A program made the position numbers and the translations under genes. Below are positions 26,110 through 34,541 of a stretch of 64,000 nucleotides of DNA, piece by piece. Source of the stretch: Larsenimonas rhizosphaerae (lineage in GTDB: Bacteria > Pseudomonadota > Gammaproteobacteria > Pseudomonadales > Halomonadaceae); contig NZ_JAMLJK010000002.1 in assembly GCF_023700005.1 (NCBI RefSeq), forward strand, positions 124,001 through 188,000. The letters are read 5' to 3'. Every line of letters begins with the position of its first letter. Positions within the stretch are counted from its first letter, which is position 1. The notes beneath the pieces were generated by a model, which worked only from the letters and a program-made list of their open reading frames with translations, made no database searches and was not told the DNA's origin.

Positions 26110-27552
26110 ATGAGCGACGATATTCATCACCTGCTTGATACCAGCGATGGGCTGGCGATCGGTGAACAGGTAGCACGAGGTGACGTGGCTCCCCGCGATC
26201 TGCTTGATGCCGTCATTACGCGCATCGAAGCCGTTGATCCTGCGATCAATGCGGTAGTGGATCATCTGTATGACGATGCCCGAGCGTCGCTTGAACACCC
26301 CTTTACCGCGAAGATGCCCTTTGCGGGCGTTCCCACGTTGATCAAGGATCTCTTCTCGCCGGTCAAGGGTGCCCTGATGACCAATGGATCGATCAGTGCA
26401 GGCGATATGCGGGTGCCCTTCGATGATGAAGTCGTCAGCCGGCTCAGGCGTGCCGGTGTGGTGCTGGTTGGCACCACTACGGCCCCGGAATTCGGCACTT
26501 CGTACACGACCGAATCAACGCGCCTTGGTGCGACGCGCAACCCCTGGAATACCGACCACAGTGCCGGGGGCTCAAGTGGCGGCGCGGCCGCCCTGGTGGC
26601 GGCCCGGGTAGTGCCCTTTGCGCATGGCAATGATGGCGGCGGGTCTCTGCGTGTGCCGGCGTCCTGCTGTGGCGTGTTCGGCTTCAAGCCCAGTCGGGGG
26701 GTCATGCCCTCCGGCCCGATGACCGGTGAAGGCTGGGCCGGCATGAGTACCGCACATGTGATTACCCGTTCGGTCCGTGACAGTGCGGCCCTGCTGGATG
26801 CCTCCGCCGGCATGGATACGGGGGCACCGTATGCAGCGCCTCGCCCGGATACCACGTATCTGGCCTCGGCCGGGCGCAGGCCGGAAGCACTGCGTATCGG
26901 TGTAATCGAGGGCCGTGAGCTGTCCCCTGAAGCGAAGGACGTGGAAGAGCAGACCATTGCCCTGTGTGAAGCCCTGGGCCACCGTGCCGAGCGGGTCACG
27001 CTGCCGCTCAACTGGGATGAGTTCTATGATCGCTGCTTCGATATCATTGGCCCGAACACGCGGCAATACCTTGATATGGTGGGTGAGCAGCGTGGCAGGG
27101 CCGTGGCCATGGACGAACTGGAGCCACGTACCCGCGTCATCCTGCGTGAGCGGGGCAGTATCAGTGCGCCCCGTTATATCTCGGCGGTGAGTTACATTCA
27201 TGCCCTTGGGCGCGCCATGGCCACGGCGATGACCGATATTGACGTTATCCTGTCGCCCACGCTGAGCCGTCAGCCCCCGAAAATCGGGACGCTGGATGCC
27301 TTTGATGAGCGTCTGAGTCTGGATGACATCATCCACGCCTTTCACAGCTATAGCCCGTTTACGGCGCTGGCCAACGCTACGGGCCAGCCGGCCATGTCGG
27401 TCCCGCTGTTCTGGACGCCTGATGGCCTGCCGCTTGGCAGCCACTTTGGCGGACGATTCGGGGAGGAAACACGGCTGTTTTCCCTGGCGGCGCAGCTGGA
27501 AGAGGCGCGGCCCTGGGCCGGGCGTATTCCCCCGATCAACGCCTGCCAGTAA
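26110..27552 (+). CDS. Amidase signature family hydrolase
   Basis: 480 residues from the ATG at 26110 (AGGAG 8 nt upstream; an earlier start at 26071 is rejected). The Ser-cisSer-Lys triad is intact: Lys in GVPTLIKDLFS, the cis-Ser and neighbouring residues in SAGGSSGGAAALVA, and the nucleophilic Ser in NDGGGSLRVPASCCG. Members hydrolyse carboxamides; the C-terminal half gives no clear substrate clue. Third gene of the AraC-linked block, 62 bp after the MFS gene. Confidence 0.92.
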   Translation: MSDDIHHLLDTSDGLAIGEQVARGDVAPRDLLDAVITRIEAVDPAINAVVDHLYDDARASLEHPFTAKMPFAGVPTLIKDLFSPVKGALMTNGSISAGDMRVPFDDEVVSRLRRAGVVLVGTTTAPEFGTSYTTESTRLGATRNPWNTDHSAGGSSGGAAALVAARVVPFAHGNDGGGSLRVPASCCGVFGFKPSRGVMPSGPMTGEGWAGMSTAHVITRSVRDSAALLDASAGMDTGAPYAAPRPDTTYLASAGRRPEALRIGVIEGRELSPEAKDVEEQTIALCEALGHRAERVTLPLNWDEFYDRCFDIIGPNTRQYLDMVGEQRGRAVAMDELEPRTRVILRERGSISAPRYISAVSYIHALGRAMATAMTDIDVILSPTLSRQPPKIGTLDAFDERLSLDDIIHAFHSYSPFTALANATGQPAMSVPLFWTPDGLPLGSHFGGRFGEETRLFSLAAQLEEARPWAGRIPPINACQ

Positions 27553-27593
27553 GCGTGCGTTGCGGAAAGCATCGCTGATGGTCCGTGATTGCA

Positions 27594-27634
27594 GACCCCG
27601 GCCTGATGAGCGCGTTGCTTGTCAGGCCGGGGTC
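27594..27634. terminator. Long perfect hairpin after the amidase gene
   Basis: GACCCCGGCCTGA and TCAGGCCGGGGTC form a perfect 13-bp stem around a 15-nt loop, 42 bp after the amidase stop. No T-run follows, so it may act as a weak terminator or as a 3' stabiliser separating the amidase transcript from the dehydrogenase gene. Confidence 0.55.
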
Positions 27635-27753
27635 CGGGCCATGCCGTTCATTGAACTGTATGACCCTGAACAGGAGCTATCCGTGCCCGCGTCGAGTCGG
27701 CATCGAGATGATTACAGGCTGGAGATGTCGTATTCCTTGCAGCTAATATTGTT

Positions 27754-27765
27754 ATGTTATAACAT
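27754..27765. promoter_or_regulatory. Perfect palindrome ATGTTATAACAT before the alcohol dehydrogenase gene
   Basis: A 12-bp perfect dyad in an AT-rich block (27741-27775) about 50 bp upstream of the chosen start at 27817. The shape is typical of sites for GntR- or TetR-type dimers overlapping a promoter. No regulator of those families lies adjacent, so the protein is unknown. Confidence 0.45.
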
Positions 27766-27816
27766 TTTATTAAAGGAGTGATTTACTACATCCAACCTGT
27801 GCCAGTGAGAGGTCCC

Positions 27817-28980
27817 ATGAAAACACGTGCCGCGATTGCCTGGGCGCCCAACCAGCCACTCGAGTTCGAGGAGGTTGATCTTGAAGGCCCGAAAGCGGGC
27901 GAGGTGCTGGTTCGAATCGTGACAACCAGCCTGTGCCACACCGATATGTTCACCCTGTCGGGCAAGGACCCTGAAGGCCTGTTTCCCTGCGTGCTGGGGC
28001 ATGAGGGCGTGGGCATTGTCGAGGAAGTCGGCAAGGGGGTGACCTCGGTGCAGGCAGGAGATCACATCATTCCGCTGTATACGCCGGAAGACCCTGACTG
28101 TCCCTATATCAAGTCTGGCAAGACCAACCTGTGCCAGACCATTCGCAAGACCCAGGGTCTGGGGTTGATGCCTGACGGCACCAGCCGCTTTTCCTTCAAG
28201 GGCCGGATGCTGCGCCATTACATGGGGACCAGCACGTTCAGCGAGTACACGGTGCTGCCCGAGATCGCGGTGGCCAGAATCAGCCGCGATGCACCACTGG
28301 CCAAGGCGAGCGTGATGGGCTGTGCCGTGCCTACCGGTATGGGGGCCGTACGTAACACGGCCAGGGTTCAACCGGGAGATACGGTCGCTGTATTCGGGCT
28401 GGGTGCCGTGGGCATGGCGGTCATTCAGGGGGCCCGGTTGCAGGGGGCCGGTCGCATCATTGGCGTGGACATCAATCCGGCCAGGTTCGCACTGGCCGAA
28501 TCGCTGGGGGCTACCGAATGCATCAACCCGGATGACTACCCCGAGCCGCTGCATGAGGTCATCATCGACATGACCAACGGCGGGGTGGACTTCTCGTTTG
28601 AAGCCGTCGGTAATGTGCGTCTCATGCGGGCTGCGCTTGAATGCTGTCACAAGGGCTGGGGTGAAAGCATCATCATCGGCGTGGCCGGGGCCGGGGAGGA
28701 AATCTCCACTCGCCCCTTCCAGCTGGTCACCGGGCGTGTCTGGAAGGGGTCTGCATTCGGCGGGGTGCTTGGTCGCTCTGAACTGCCTGGCATGGTCGAT
28801 GAATGGTTGTCCGGTCGATTCGATGTTGATCCGTACATTACTCACAACATGAAGCATGACCAGCTCAACACGGCGTTTGATCTTTTACATAGAGGCGAGG
28901 CAATCCGCTCCGTGATCCATTACCAGCCGCAGGAAACCATGGTTGGTGACCTGGCCGGGACCGTGGTTTCAGAGGAATAA
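27817..28980 (+). CDS. Class III-like zinc alcohol dehydrogenase (S-(hydroxymethyl)glutathione dehydrogenase family)
   Basis: 387 residues from [16 protein letters not shown] with GAGAGG upstream (an in-frame GTG at 27778 is rejected). Catalytic zinc ligands are kept: Cys40 (SLCHTD), His62 (GHEG) and Cys168 (GCAVPTG). The NAD motif is [13 protein letters not shown]. In the structural-zinc lobe, ordinary class III enzymes have four cysteines (ECRQCKYC...NLC); here the segment reads [16 protein letters not shown], so Asp92 and Ile98 replace two of them and only Cys95 and Cys106 remain. It may oxidise an aldehyde or alcohol made in the AraC-linked pathway or detoxify formaldehyde; true glutathione dependence is uncertain. 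Confidence 0.87.
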   Translation: MKTRAAIAWAPNQPLEFEEVDLEGPKAGEVLVRIVTTSLCHTDMFTLSGKDPEGLFPCVLGHEGVGIVEEVGKGVTSVQAGDHIIPLYTPEDPDCPYIKSGKTNLCQTIRKTQGLGLMPDGTSRFSFKGRMLRHYMGTSTFSEYTVLPEIAVARISRDAPLAKASVMGCAVPTGMGAVRNTARVQPGDTVAVFGLGAVGMAVIQGARLQGAGRIIGVDINPARFALAESLGATECINPDDYPEPLHEVIIDMTNGGVDFSFEAVGNVRLMRAALECCHKGWGESIIIGVAGAGEEISTRPFQLVTGRVWKGSAFGGVLGRSELPGMVDEWLSGRFDVDPYITHNMKHDQLNTAFDLLHRGEAIRSVIHYQPQETMVGDLAGTVVSEE

Positions 28981-29160
28981 CGGCTCTCCCGGGCTGATAC
29001 GGACCATCAGAAATACCTCATCTGAATGTATATCCGTCACGGGGCAGCGTTACGTCTTCGGTGGGAGTGCGGTACACTGCGCGGCTTTCGCGGCCGCGCA
29101 ACCCGGTTTTCGGGCCCTGTGTTTCTTTCGTGCCGACGTCCCGACTGGAGAACAACATTC

Positions 29161-29499
29161 ATGTCCCTGCCCAACTGCCCTGCATGCAACGGTGAGTACG
29201 TCTATCAGGATGGCGCGCTTCTGATCTGTCCCGAATGTGCTCATGAGTGGAATCCGAATGAGGCGGCCACCGACGACGAGGATACTCTGGTCATCAAGGA
29301 TGCCCACGGATCCCCCCTGGCCGACGGCGATACCATTACGGTCATCAAGGATCTCAAGATCAAGGGCACCAGCCAGGTCGTGAAGGTGGGTACTCGGGTC
29401 AAGAATATTCGGCTGGTTGGCGGTGATCACGACATCGACTGCAAGATTGATGGCATCGGTCCGATGAAGCTGAAGTCCGAGTTCGTCAAGAAGGCGTGA
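29161..29499 (+). CDS. yjdM: Zinc-ribbon protein YjdM (PhnA family)
   Basis: 112 residues. N-terminal zinc ribbon [21 protein letters not shown], then the conserved [20 protein letters not shown] and [16 protein letters not shown] end. The start at 29161 is set by the family N-terminus [10 protein letters not shown] and a GGAGAA about 9 nt before. Once named PhnA, it has no proven role in phosphonate use; function remains unclear. Confidence 0.93.
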   Translation: MSLPNCPACNGEYVYQDGALLICPECAHEWNPNEAATDDEDTLVIKDAHGSPLADGDTITVIKDLKIKGTSQVVKVGTRVKNIRLVGGDHDIDCKIDGIGPMKLKSEFVKKA

Positions 29500-29509
29500 T
29501 ACCCGGGAC

Positions 29510-29529
29510 GGGGCGGATATTTCCGCCCC
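29510..29529. terminator. Hairpin between convergent yjdM and the aldolase gene
   Basis: GGGGCGGA and TCCGCCCC form a perfect 8-bp stem around TATT, 10 bp from both stop codons. It can serve both transcripts; no long T-run. Confidence 0.6.
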
Positions 29530-29538
29530 ATCGGGGCG

Positions 29539-30327
29539 TCAGCTGAGGTCGAAATCACGGGTCAGCGTGCGCCACTGGGCCGCCTGTTCCCTCAGCCCCT
29601 GGGCCATCAGGGCAATGTCGTTGGGCCCGGCCACGAATTGATAGCCTGCCTCAGCCAGCTCGGCCACCCCGCGGGCAGGCGCGGTAATCGTCCCCAGCAG
29701 GGTGCCGGCGGCGGTGATCCGCTGCTCCAGGGATTCGATCTGTGCCCGGACCTCCGGATGCTCCAGCTGTTCCAGATACCCCATGGACGCCGCCAGGTCA
29801 TTCGGACCGATAAACAGCATATCCAGCCCTTCCACCCCGGCAATGGCCTCTACATCGGAGAGGGCATCGACATGCTCGATCTGGGCGATCAGCAGCAGCT
29901 GTTCGTTGGCATGCCGGGCGTAATCTGCATCGGCACCGAAGCGCGAGGCCCTGACAATGGGAGCGGCGTAGCCGCGTTCGCCCTGAGGCGGATAACGACA
30001 GGCACGCACCAGGGCTTCCGCCTCCGCGACCGAGCTGATCATGGGTGCCATGATCGAACGAACCCCCATGTCCAGTATTCTTTTCAGGTAGGTCGGGTCA
30101 TTGGCGGGGATTCTTAAAACGACATCACCCCCTGCGGCTTCCACTGCCCGCACCAGATGCGCGGTATGTTCAAGGCTGGAGACACCGTGTTCGTTGTCGA
30201 TCAGGATGGTTTTCCAACCGGCATGCACCGCGACTTCGGCCAGTTCCGGGCAGGCACTTTCAAGCCATAGTGCGCTGACGGTCCGGCCGGCCATCAGGGC
30301 CGTTCGAGTACGATTGATATGAGGCAT
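29539..30327 (-). CDS. HpcH/HpaI-family aldolase
   Basis: 262 residues, a complete TIM-barrel aldolase. Signature parts: WKTILIDNEHGVSS (catalytic His and phosphate/enolate contacts), DMGVRSIMAPMISSVAEAEAL and GLDMLFIGPNDLAASMG. Such enzymes reversibly cleave 2-keto-3-deoxy acids to pyruvate or oxaloacetate plus an aldehyde in a metal-dependent way. It follows the TctA gene by one base (stop TAG then C then ATG), so it belongs to the TTT uptake operon and probably processes the imported acid. Confidence 0.9.
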   Translation of the reverse strand: MPHINRTRTALMAGRTVSALWLESACPELAEVAVHAGWKTILIDNEHGVSSLEHTAHLVRAVEAAGGDVVLRIPANDPTYLKRILDMGVRSIMAPMISSVAEAEALVRACRYPPQGERGYAAPIVRASRFGADADYARHANEQLLLIAQIEHVDALSDVEAIAGVEGLDMLFIGPNDLAASMGYLEQLEHPEVRAQIESLEQRITAAGTLLGTITAPARGVAELAEAGYQFVAGPNDIALMAQGLREQAAQWRTLTRDFDLS

Positions 30328-30328
30328 G

Positions 30329-31846
30329 CTAGTGGTCCCGAGTTGCGTTAGGTGTTGAGGGAGGACGCGGATATATCGCGCGTACCAGGAGTAATACCCA
30401 GAGCAGCAGCGTCAGTCCGCCCAGGGTGGCCGCCCAGGGGCGGTCAAAAAAGGCCAGCAGGTTGCCCTGAGCCTTCATCATTGAGGTCATGAAGTTCTGT
30501 TCAACAATGCCGCCCAGTACGATGCCCAGGATGGCCGGGGCAAGCGGAAAGCCATTGTCTTCCATCAGATAGCCCACAATGCCCAGTGCCAGCACGATCC
30601 AGATGGCCATGGTGGACCCGGTAATGGCCCATGCGCCGACCAGCGAAAACAGCAGTACCACCGGCATCAATACCCGGCGTGGAATCCGCAGTACCAGGCT
30701 TGACAGGGCGATGGCGATCAGCCCGACCGGAATCATCATCAGGTTGCTGAGGGCAAAGGCGCCATACAGCGTATGCACGATCAGCGGCGAGTCAGTGAAG
30801 ATGTGCGGCCCCGGGGTCATGCCGTTGAGCAGCAATACGCCAATGGCAATGGCGGTCACGCTGTCGCCCGGGATGCCGAACACCAGTGCTGGTGTCCAGG
30901 CTCCGCCGATGGCGGCGTTGTTGGCGCTGCCCCCATCGACAATGCCTTCTATTTCTCCATGGCCATAGGCCTCCGGGGTACTGGAGCAGCGCCTGGAAAT
31001 CGCGTAACAGACCCAGGCCGCGATATCAGCGCCGGCGCCGGGCAGGGCGCCGATCAGCGTCCCCAGCGTGCTGGAGCGCACCATGTTGAGCCGAAAGCGC
31101 CAGAGCGTGCGTGCCGCACTGGCCAGCGCGGCGCCCATGGGTTCCCTGATGGACGGCATCGTCAGCTCTCCCTTTGGCGCGCCTACGCTTCGCAGCAGTT
31201 CACTGAGGGCGAAAAGCCCGATGATGGCCGGGATGAAACTCACTCCGTCAAACAATTCGTAGTTGCCGAAGGTAAAGCGGGGATAGCCGACCGCCACATC
31301 AATGCCGATCGAGGCGATGAGCAGGCCGATAAACAGGCTGGCGAAGCACTTCACGACACTGCCATTGCTCGTCAACAGGGCACATGTGAGCCCGAGCACT
31401 GCCAGCCAGAAGGTTTCAAAGCTTGAGAACCGGATGGCAAAGCGGGCGAGCTGCGGTGCCATGATCGCCAGTATGGTTACCCCCGCCAATCCCCCGAAGG
31501 CGGCCCCCAGCAGAGACACAATCAGGGTCGAGCGTGCCTTGCCCTGCCTGGCTCGCTGGTGAGCGTCATCGACATATGCCGCCGAGGCCGGCGTGCCGGG
31601 CATGCGCATCAAGGCCCCGGGAATATCGCCGGCAAAGATCGCGGTCGTGGTGGTAGCCACGATGGCGCTGATGGCGACCATGGGGTCCATGAAGTAGGTA
31701 AACGGCACCAGCAGCGCCACCGCCATGGTGGCGGTAAGCCCCGGCATGGCACCGATGAAGGTGCCATAGAACGTGCAGGCGGCCACTACCAGCAGAATCC
31801 ACGGATTGGTAAAGACCCACACAAGATCCGTCATCATGGCAGTCAC
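30329..31846 (-). CDS. tctA: Tripartite tricarboxylate transporter large membrane subunit TctA
   Basis: 505 residues, about 12 membrane segments. Typical TctA segments are GAMPGLTATMAVALLVPFTY near the N-terminus, GDIPGALMRMPGTPASAA and, centrally, GALPGAGADIAAWVCYAISR. The GTG at 31846 overlaps the tctB stop (GTGA); ATGs at 31837 and 31834 are alternatives. It forms the sodium-coupled carrier with TctB and the periplasmic TctC. Confidence 0.92.
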   Translation of the reverse strand: MTAMMTDLVWVFTNPWILLVVAACTFYGTFIGAMPGLTATMAVALLVPFTYFMDPMVAISAIVATTTTAIFAGDIPGALMRMPGTPASAAYVDDAHQRARQGKARSTLIVSLLGAAFGGLAGVTILAIMAPQLARFAIRFSSFETFWLAVLGLTCALLTSNGSVVKCFASLFIGLLIASIGIDVAVGYPRFTFGNYELFDGVSFIPAIIGLFALSELLRSVGAPKGELTMPSIREPMGAALASAARTLWRFRLNMVRSSTLGTLIGALPGAGADIAAWVCYAISRRCSSTPEAYGHGEIEGIVDGGSANNAAIGGAWTPALVFGIPGDSVTAIAIGVLLLNGMTPGPHIFTDSPLIVHTLYGAFALSNLMMIPVGLIAIALSSLVLRIPRRVLMPVVLLFSLVGAWAITGSTMAIWIVLALGIVGYLMEDNGFPLAPAILGIVLGGIVEQNFMTSMMKAQGNLLAFFDRPWAATLGGLTLLLWVLLLVRAIYPRPPSTPNATRDH

Positions 31847-32316
31847 CAGGCGATGGGTGTCAGCACACCCCAGGGCAGTGGAACGTGCATCAGCGAATAG
31901 AATACGGCGTGAACCAGTACGGTAAGCAAAACTGCCAGCAGCAGGGCTCGAAGCAGGGGCAGGCCGAAAATACAGGCGGCGGAAGTAACTGCCAGAATGG
32001 AAGCAGGATGAAAGCCCAGTGGTTCGAGCAACAGCCCATACCCCAGTACCGTCAGCAGCAACAGGGCAATGCGCCCTGATGCCCGGCGGTCTGACGGCTT
32101 GCGTGTCACTCGTACCGATCGCTTTCGCACGCCGGTGATGGTCAGCAACGCTCCGCAGATCATCAGTCCGATGGCGGCAATCGAAGGAAACAGCCCGGGT
32201 CCGTACGCCATGCCTGCCAGGGCAGGGAACGTGGTGGCCCGGGCAAACACCAGAGCACCCAGCCCTGCCAGCATCAGCCCGGACATCAGGTCATTGCGGG
32301 CGCTCATCGTGCTCAT
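31843..32316 (-). CDS. tctB: Tripartite tricarboxylate transporter small membrane subunit TctB
   Basis: 157 residues with four hydrophobic segments, the size and layout of TctB. The ATG overlaps the tctC stop in an ATGA junction, and its own stop overlaps the tctA start, so all three are co-translated. TctB stabilises or modulates TctA. Sequence conservation in this family is low; the assignment rests largely on topology and context. Confidence 0.85.
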   Translation of the reverse strand: MSTMSARNDLMSGLMLAGLGALVFARATTFPALAGMAYGPGLFPSIAAIGLMICGALLTITGVRKRSVRVTRKPSDRRASGRIALLLLTVLGYGLLLEPLGFHPASILAVTSAACIFGLPLLRALLLAVLLTVLVHAVFYSLMHVPLPWGVLTPIAW

Positions 32317-33308
32317 TTGGCCAGTCCGATCGCTTTGATGGTGTCGCCCAGTTTCTGATCTTCTTCGGCAAGCGTTTTGGCAGTCTGCTGGCGGTTTTCA
32401 AACACGACCGGGGTGCCCTGACTTTGCTTGAAATCCGCCCACGCCTGGCTGTGAACTGCCTTGTCTACTGCCTGTTCGTAGGCGCAGGCAATGTTGTCCG
32501 GCAACCCTTTCGGGCCACTGACGGTGACAAAGGAGCTCAGGGTCCAGCCACTGTCGAGCACCTCGGCCGTCAGGGGAACCTGTTCAAGCCCGGGGGCTGG
32601 CGTGTCGCTCATGTAGGCCAGCGGCGTAATCTCATCCTGTTGTACCAGCGTGCGGGCTTCCGACATGGATGGCGTGGCAACATCCACGCCCCCCGCCATC
32701 AGTTCCTTCAGAGCCGAAGCCGACCCCTGGCTTGGTATCCAGCGAATGGCGTCCGGGGCCAGACCTTCGGCCTTCAGCATGCCGGCCAGCGCCAGATGCC
32801 AGATGCCCCCCTGGGAAGTGCCCGAGGCGGTCAGGCTGCCGGGATTGGCCCGGGCTTCATCCAGCAGGGCATCCAGCGTGTCATAGGGCGATTCCCTGTT
32901 GACCAGCACTGCGGCCGAGCTGCGATGAATCAGGGCGATCGGGGTGATGTCCTTGTAGGTCAGCGGGGTCAGGCCGACCCAGTGCATGGTGTCGATCTCG
33001 ACCGTGGCCGCGCCAATGGTGTAGCCGTCGGGGCGGCTGCGTGCCAGCACGGTATGGCCAACAACGCCGTTGCCGCCGGTCCGATTGACCACGTTGAAGG
33101 GCACGCCCATTTCCTCTTCAAGCAGGCTGGCCATCCGACGGGCATTGGCGTCGGTACCGCCTCCGGTACCCCAGGGGACGATGAAGGTAACAGCGCGCTG
33201 AGGCGTCCAGTCACAGGTTGTGTCGGTATTGGCCGCCTGGGCCTGGAGGGAGGTGCCAAACAGGGTCAGAGCCGATAACAGCAGGGTGGCAGATGTCGTG
33301 CGAAGCAT
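32313..33308 (-). CDS. tctC: Tripartite tricarboxylate transporter substrate-binding protein TctC (Bug family)
   Basis: 331 residues with a signal peptide (LLLSALTLFGTSLQAQA, cleavage about residue 26). The Bug-fold marks are VTFIVPWGTGGGTDANAR, where the glycine-rich loop holds a carboxylate, and VVNRTGGNGVVGHTVLARS. It captures a di- or tricarboxylate or related organic acid in the periplasm. First gene of the minus-strand operon tctC-tctB-tctA-aldolase and divergent from a LacI regulator. Confidence 0.93.
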   Translation of the reverse strand: MLRTTSATLLLSALTLFGTSLQAQAANTDTTCDWTPQRAVTFIVPWGTGGGTDANARRMASLLEEEMGVPFNVVNRTGGNGVVGHTVLARSRPDGYTIGAATVEIDTMHWVGLTPLTYKDITPIALIHRSSAAVLVNRESPYDTLDALLDEARANPGSLTASGTSQGGIWHLALAGMLKAEGLAPDAIRWIPSQGSASALKELMAGGVDVATPSMSEARTLVQQDEITPLAYMSDTPAPGLEQVPLTAEVLDSGWTLSSFVTVSGPKGLPDNIACAYEQAVDKAVHSQAWADFKQSQGTPVVFENRQQTAKTLAEEDQKLGDTIKAIGLAK

Positions 33309-33386
33309 GGTCGATGCCCTCCAGTGGATGAGAGGAAAAAGCGTTAAAATGCGTTACCTTGTGCGGATACCTGCCTTTTTTACACA

Positions 33387-33402
33387 GTTCAATCGTTTGA
33401 AC
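33387..33402. promoter_or_regulatory. LacI-type operator candidate between tctC and the LacI regulator
   Basis: GTTCAATCGTTTGAAC: 6-bp perfect arms around TCGT with the central CG usual for LacI-family sites. It lies 79 bp from the tctC start and 87 bp from the regulator start, a good position to control both divergent genes. Confidence 0.6.
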
Positions 33403-33488
33403 CAATGAGACAAAGGTCTTTGGATGATGCTGGTTCAGACCTTTTCGGGTAGCCGGGGTGCCCGCCATGACCATGCCGAGAGGGGCCC

Positions 33489-34535
33489 ATGAAATCTCGA
33501 CCGACACTTAAAACCATTGCCGAACACATCGGCGTCACTGTCTCGACGGTGTCGCTTGCCCTGCGTGATGATCCGCGCATTTCAAGGGCCACGCGGGACA
33601 GGGTGCAGGAGGCCGCCGATGCGCTCGACTATGTCTATAACCGGCATGCCGCCAACCTGCGACGGGGAGACAGTGCCACGGTAGCGGTCTGTCTCAATGA
33701 GCTGAGTAACCCCTTTGTCACGGAGTTTCTGCAGCACATGGAGGCGCATTTTCGGGAGGCCGGGCGGATGATGCTGTTTGGCCATGCCCATGAGTCCCTG
33801 GCGCTTCAGGCCGAGGTGGTCAAGCAGATGGCCGAACATGGTGCCGCCGGCATGATCATGGTGCCGGTAATGGGAACGACGGCTGAGGAGCTTGTTCGGC
33901 TTCAGCGCAGTTATCTGCGTCATTGCCCGCTGGTGTTGATATCCCGTGATGTGGATGACGCACCGGTTGACCGGGTCATCAATGACGACGGCCTGGGCGT
34001 GCGCCTGTTGCTGGAACACTTGCAGGCACTCGGGCACCGGCGTATTGCGTGGCTGGGGGGCGGGCAGGGAACCTCGACAGCCCGTGATCGGGAGCGGTCT
34101 TTTGTCGAAGGGCTGGCCATCGCCGGCCTGACACCGGTGAGTATCCACCACGGACCAACCTCGATGGCCTTCGGGGATGCTGCGGCTGGCCCTCTACTTG
34201 ATGCACCGAACCCACCGACAGCCATTGTCTGCTTTTCAGACCTTGTGGCACTTGGTGTTCAGGCCGCCTGCTATCGACGTGGCCTTGTGCCGGGTGTGGA
34301 TATCTCGGTGACTGGTTTTGATGACATGGATGTAGCCGCATACGCTACGCCCCCGCTGACCAGCGTGCGCGTGCGCACCGATGTGATCGGCCAGCAGGCC
34401 AGCGCGTTGTTGCTGGCACGCATGGCAGGAGACCAGACGCCCCCCCGATGCCAGACGGTAGACCCCCTGCTGGTGGTACGCGCCTCGACCGGGCCTGTGC
34501 CGGACACGCCATCCCTGCCGGGGGACGCGCTGTAG
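33489..34535 (+). CDS. LacI-family transcriptional regulator
   Basis: 348 residues. N-terminal LacI helix-turn-helix TLKTIAEHIGVTVSTVSLAL and hinge region, then a periplasmic-binding-protein-like sensor with NPFVTEFLQHMEAHFREAG and a late DISVTGFDDMDVAAYATPPLT. The ATG has GAGGGG upstream. Divergent from the TTT-aldolase operon, which it probably represses in the absence of the transported acid or a derivative. Its stop is only 6 bp from the stop of the convergent MocR gene. Confidence 0.92.
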   Translation: MKSRPTLKTIAEHIGVTVSTVSLALRDDPRISRATRDRVQEAADALDYVYNRHAANLRRGDSATVAVCLNELSNPFVTEFLQHMEAHFREAGRMMLFGHAHESLALQAEVVKQMAEHGAAGMIMVPVMGTTAEELVRLQRSYLRHCPLVLISRDVDDAPVDRVINDDGLGVRLLLEHLQALGHRRIAWLGGGQGTSTARDRERSFVEGLAIAGLTPVSIHHGPTSMAFGDAAAGPLLDAPNPPTAIVCFSDLVALGVQAACYRRGLVPGVDISVTGFDDMDVAAYATPPLTSVRVRTDVIGQQASALLLARMAGDQTPPRCQTVDPLLVVRASTGPVPDTPSLPGDAL

Positions 34536-34541
34536 CGCCTG

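Noticed and set aside
27778-27816. N-terminal extension of the alcohol dehydrogenase from the GTG at 27778
   Set aside because: AAAGGA abuts the GTG without spacing, and the extension does not fit the family N-terminus; the ATG at 27817 has GAGAGG.
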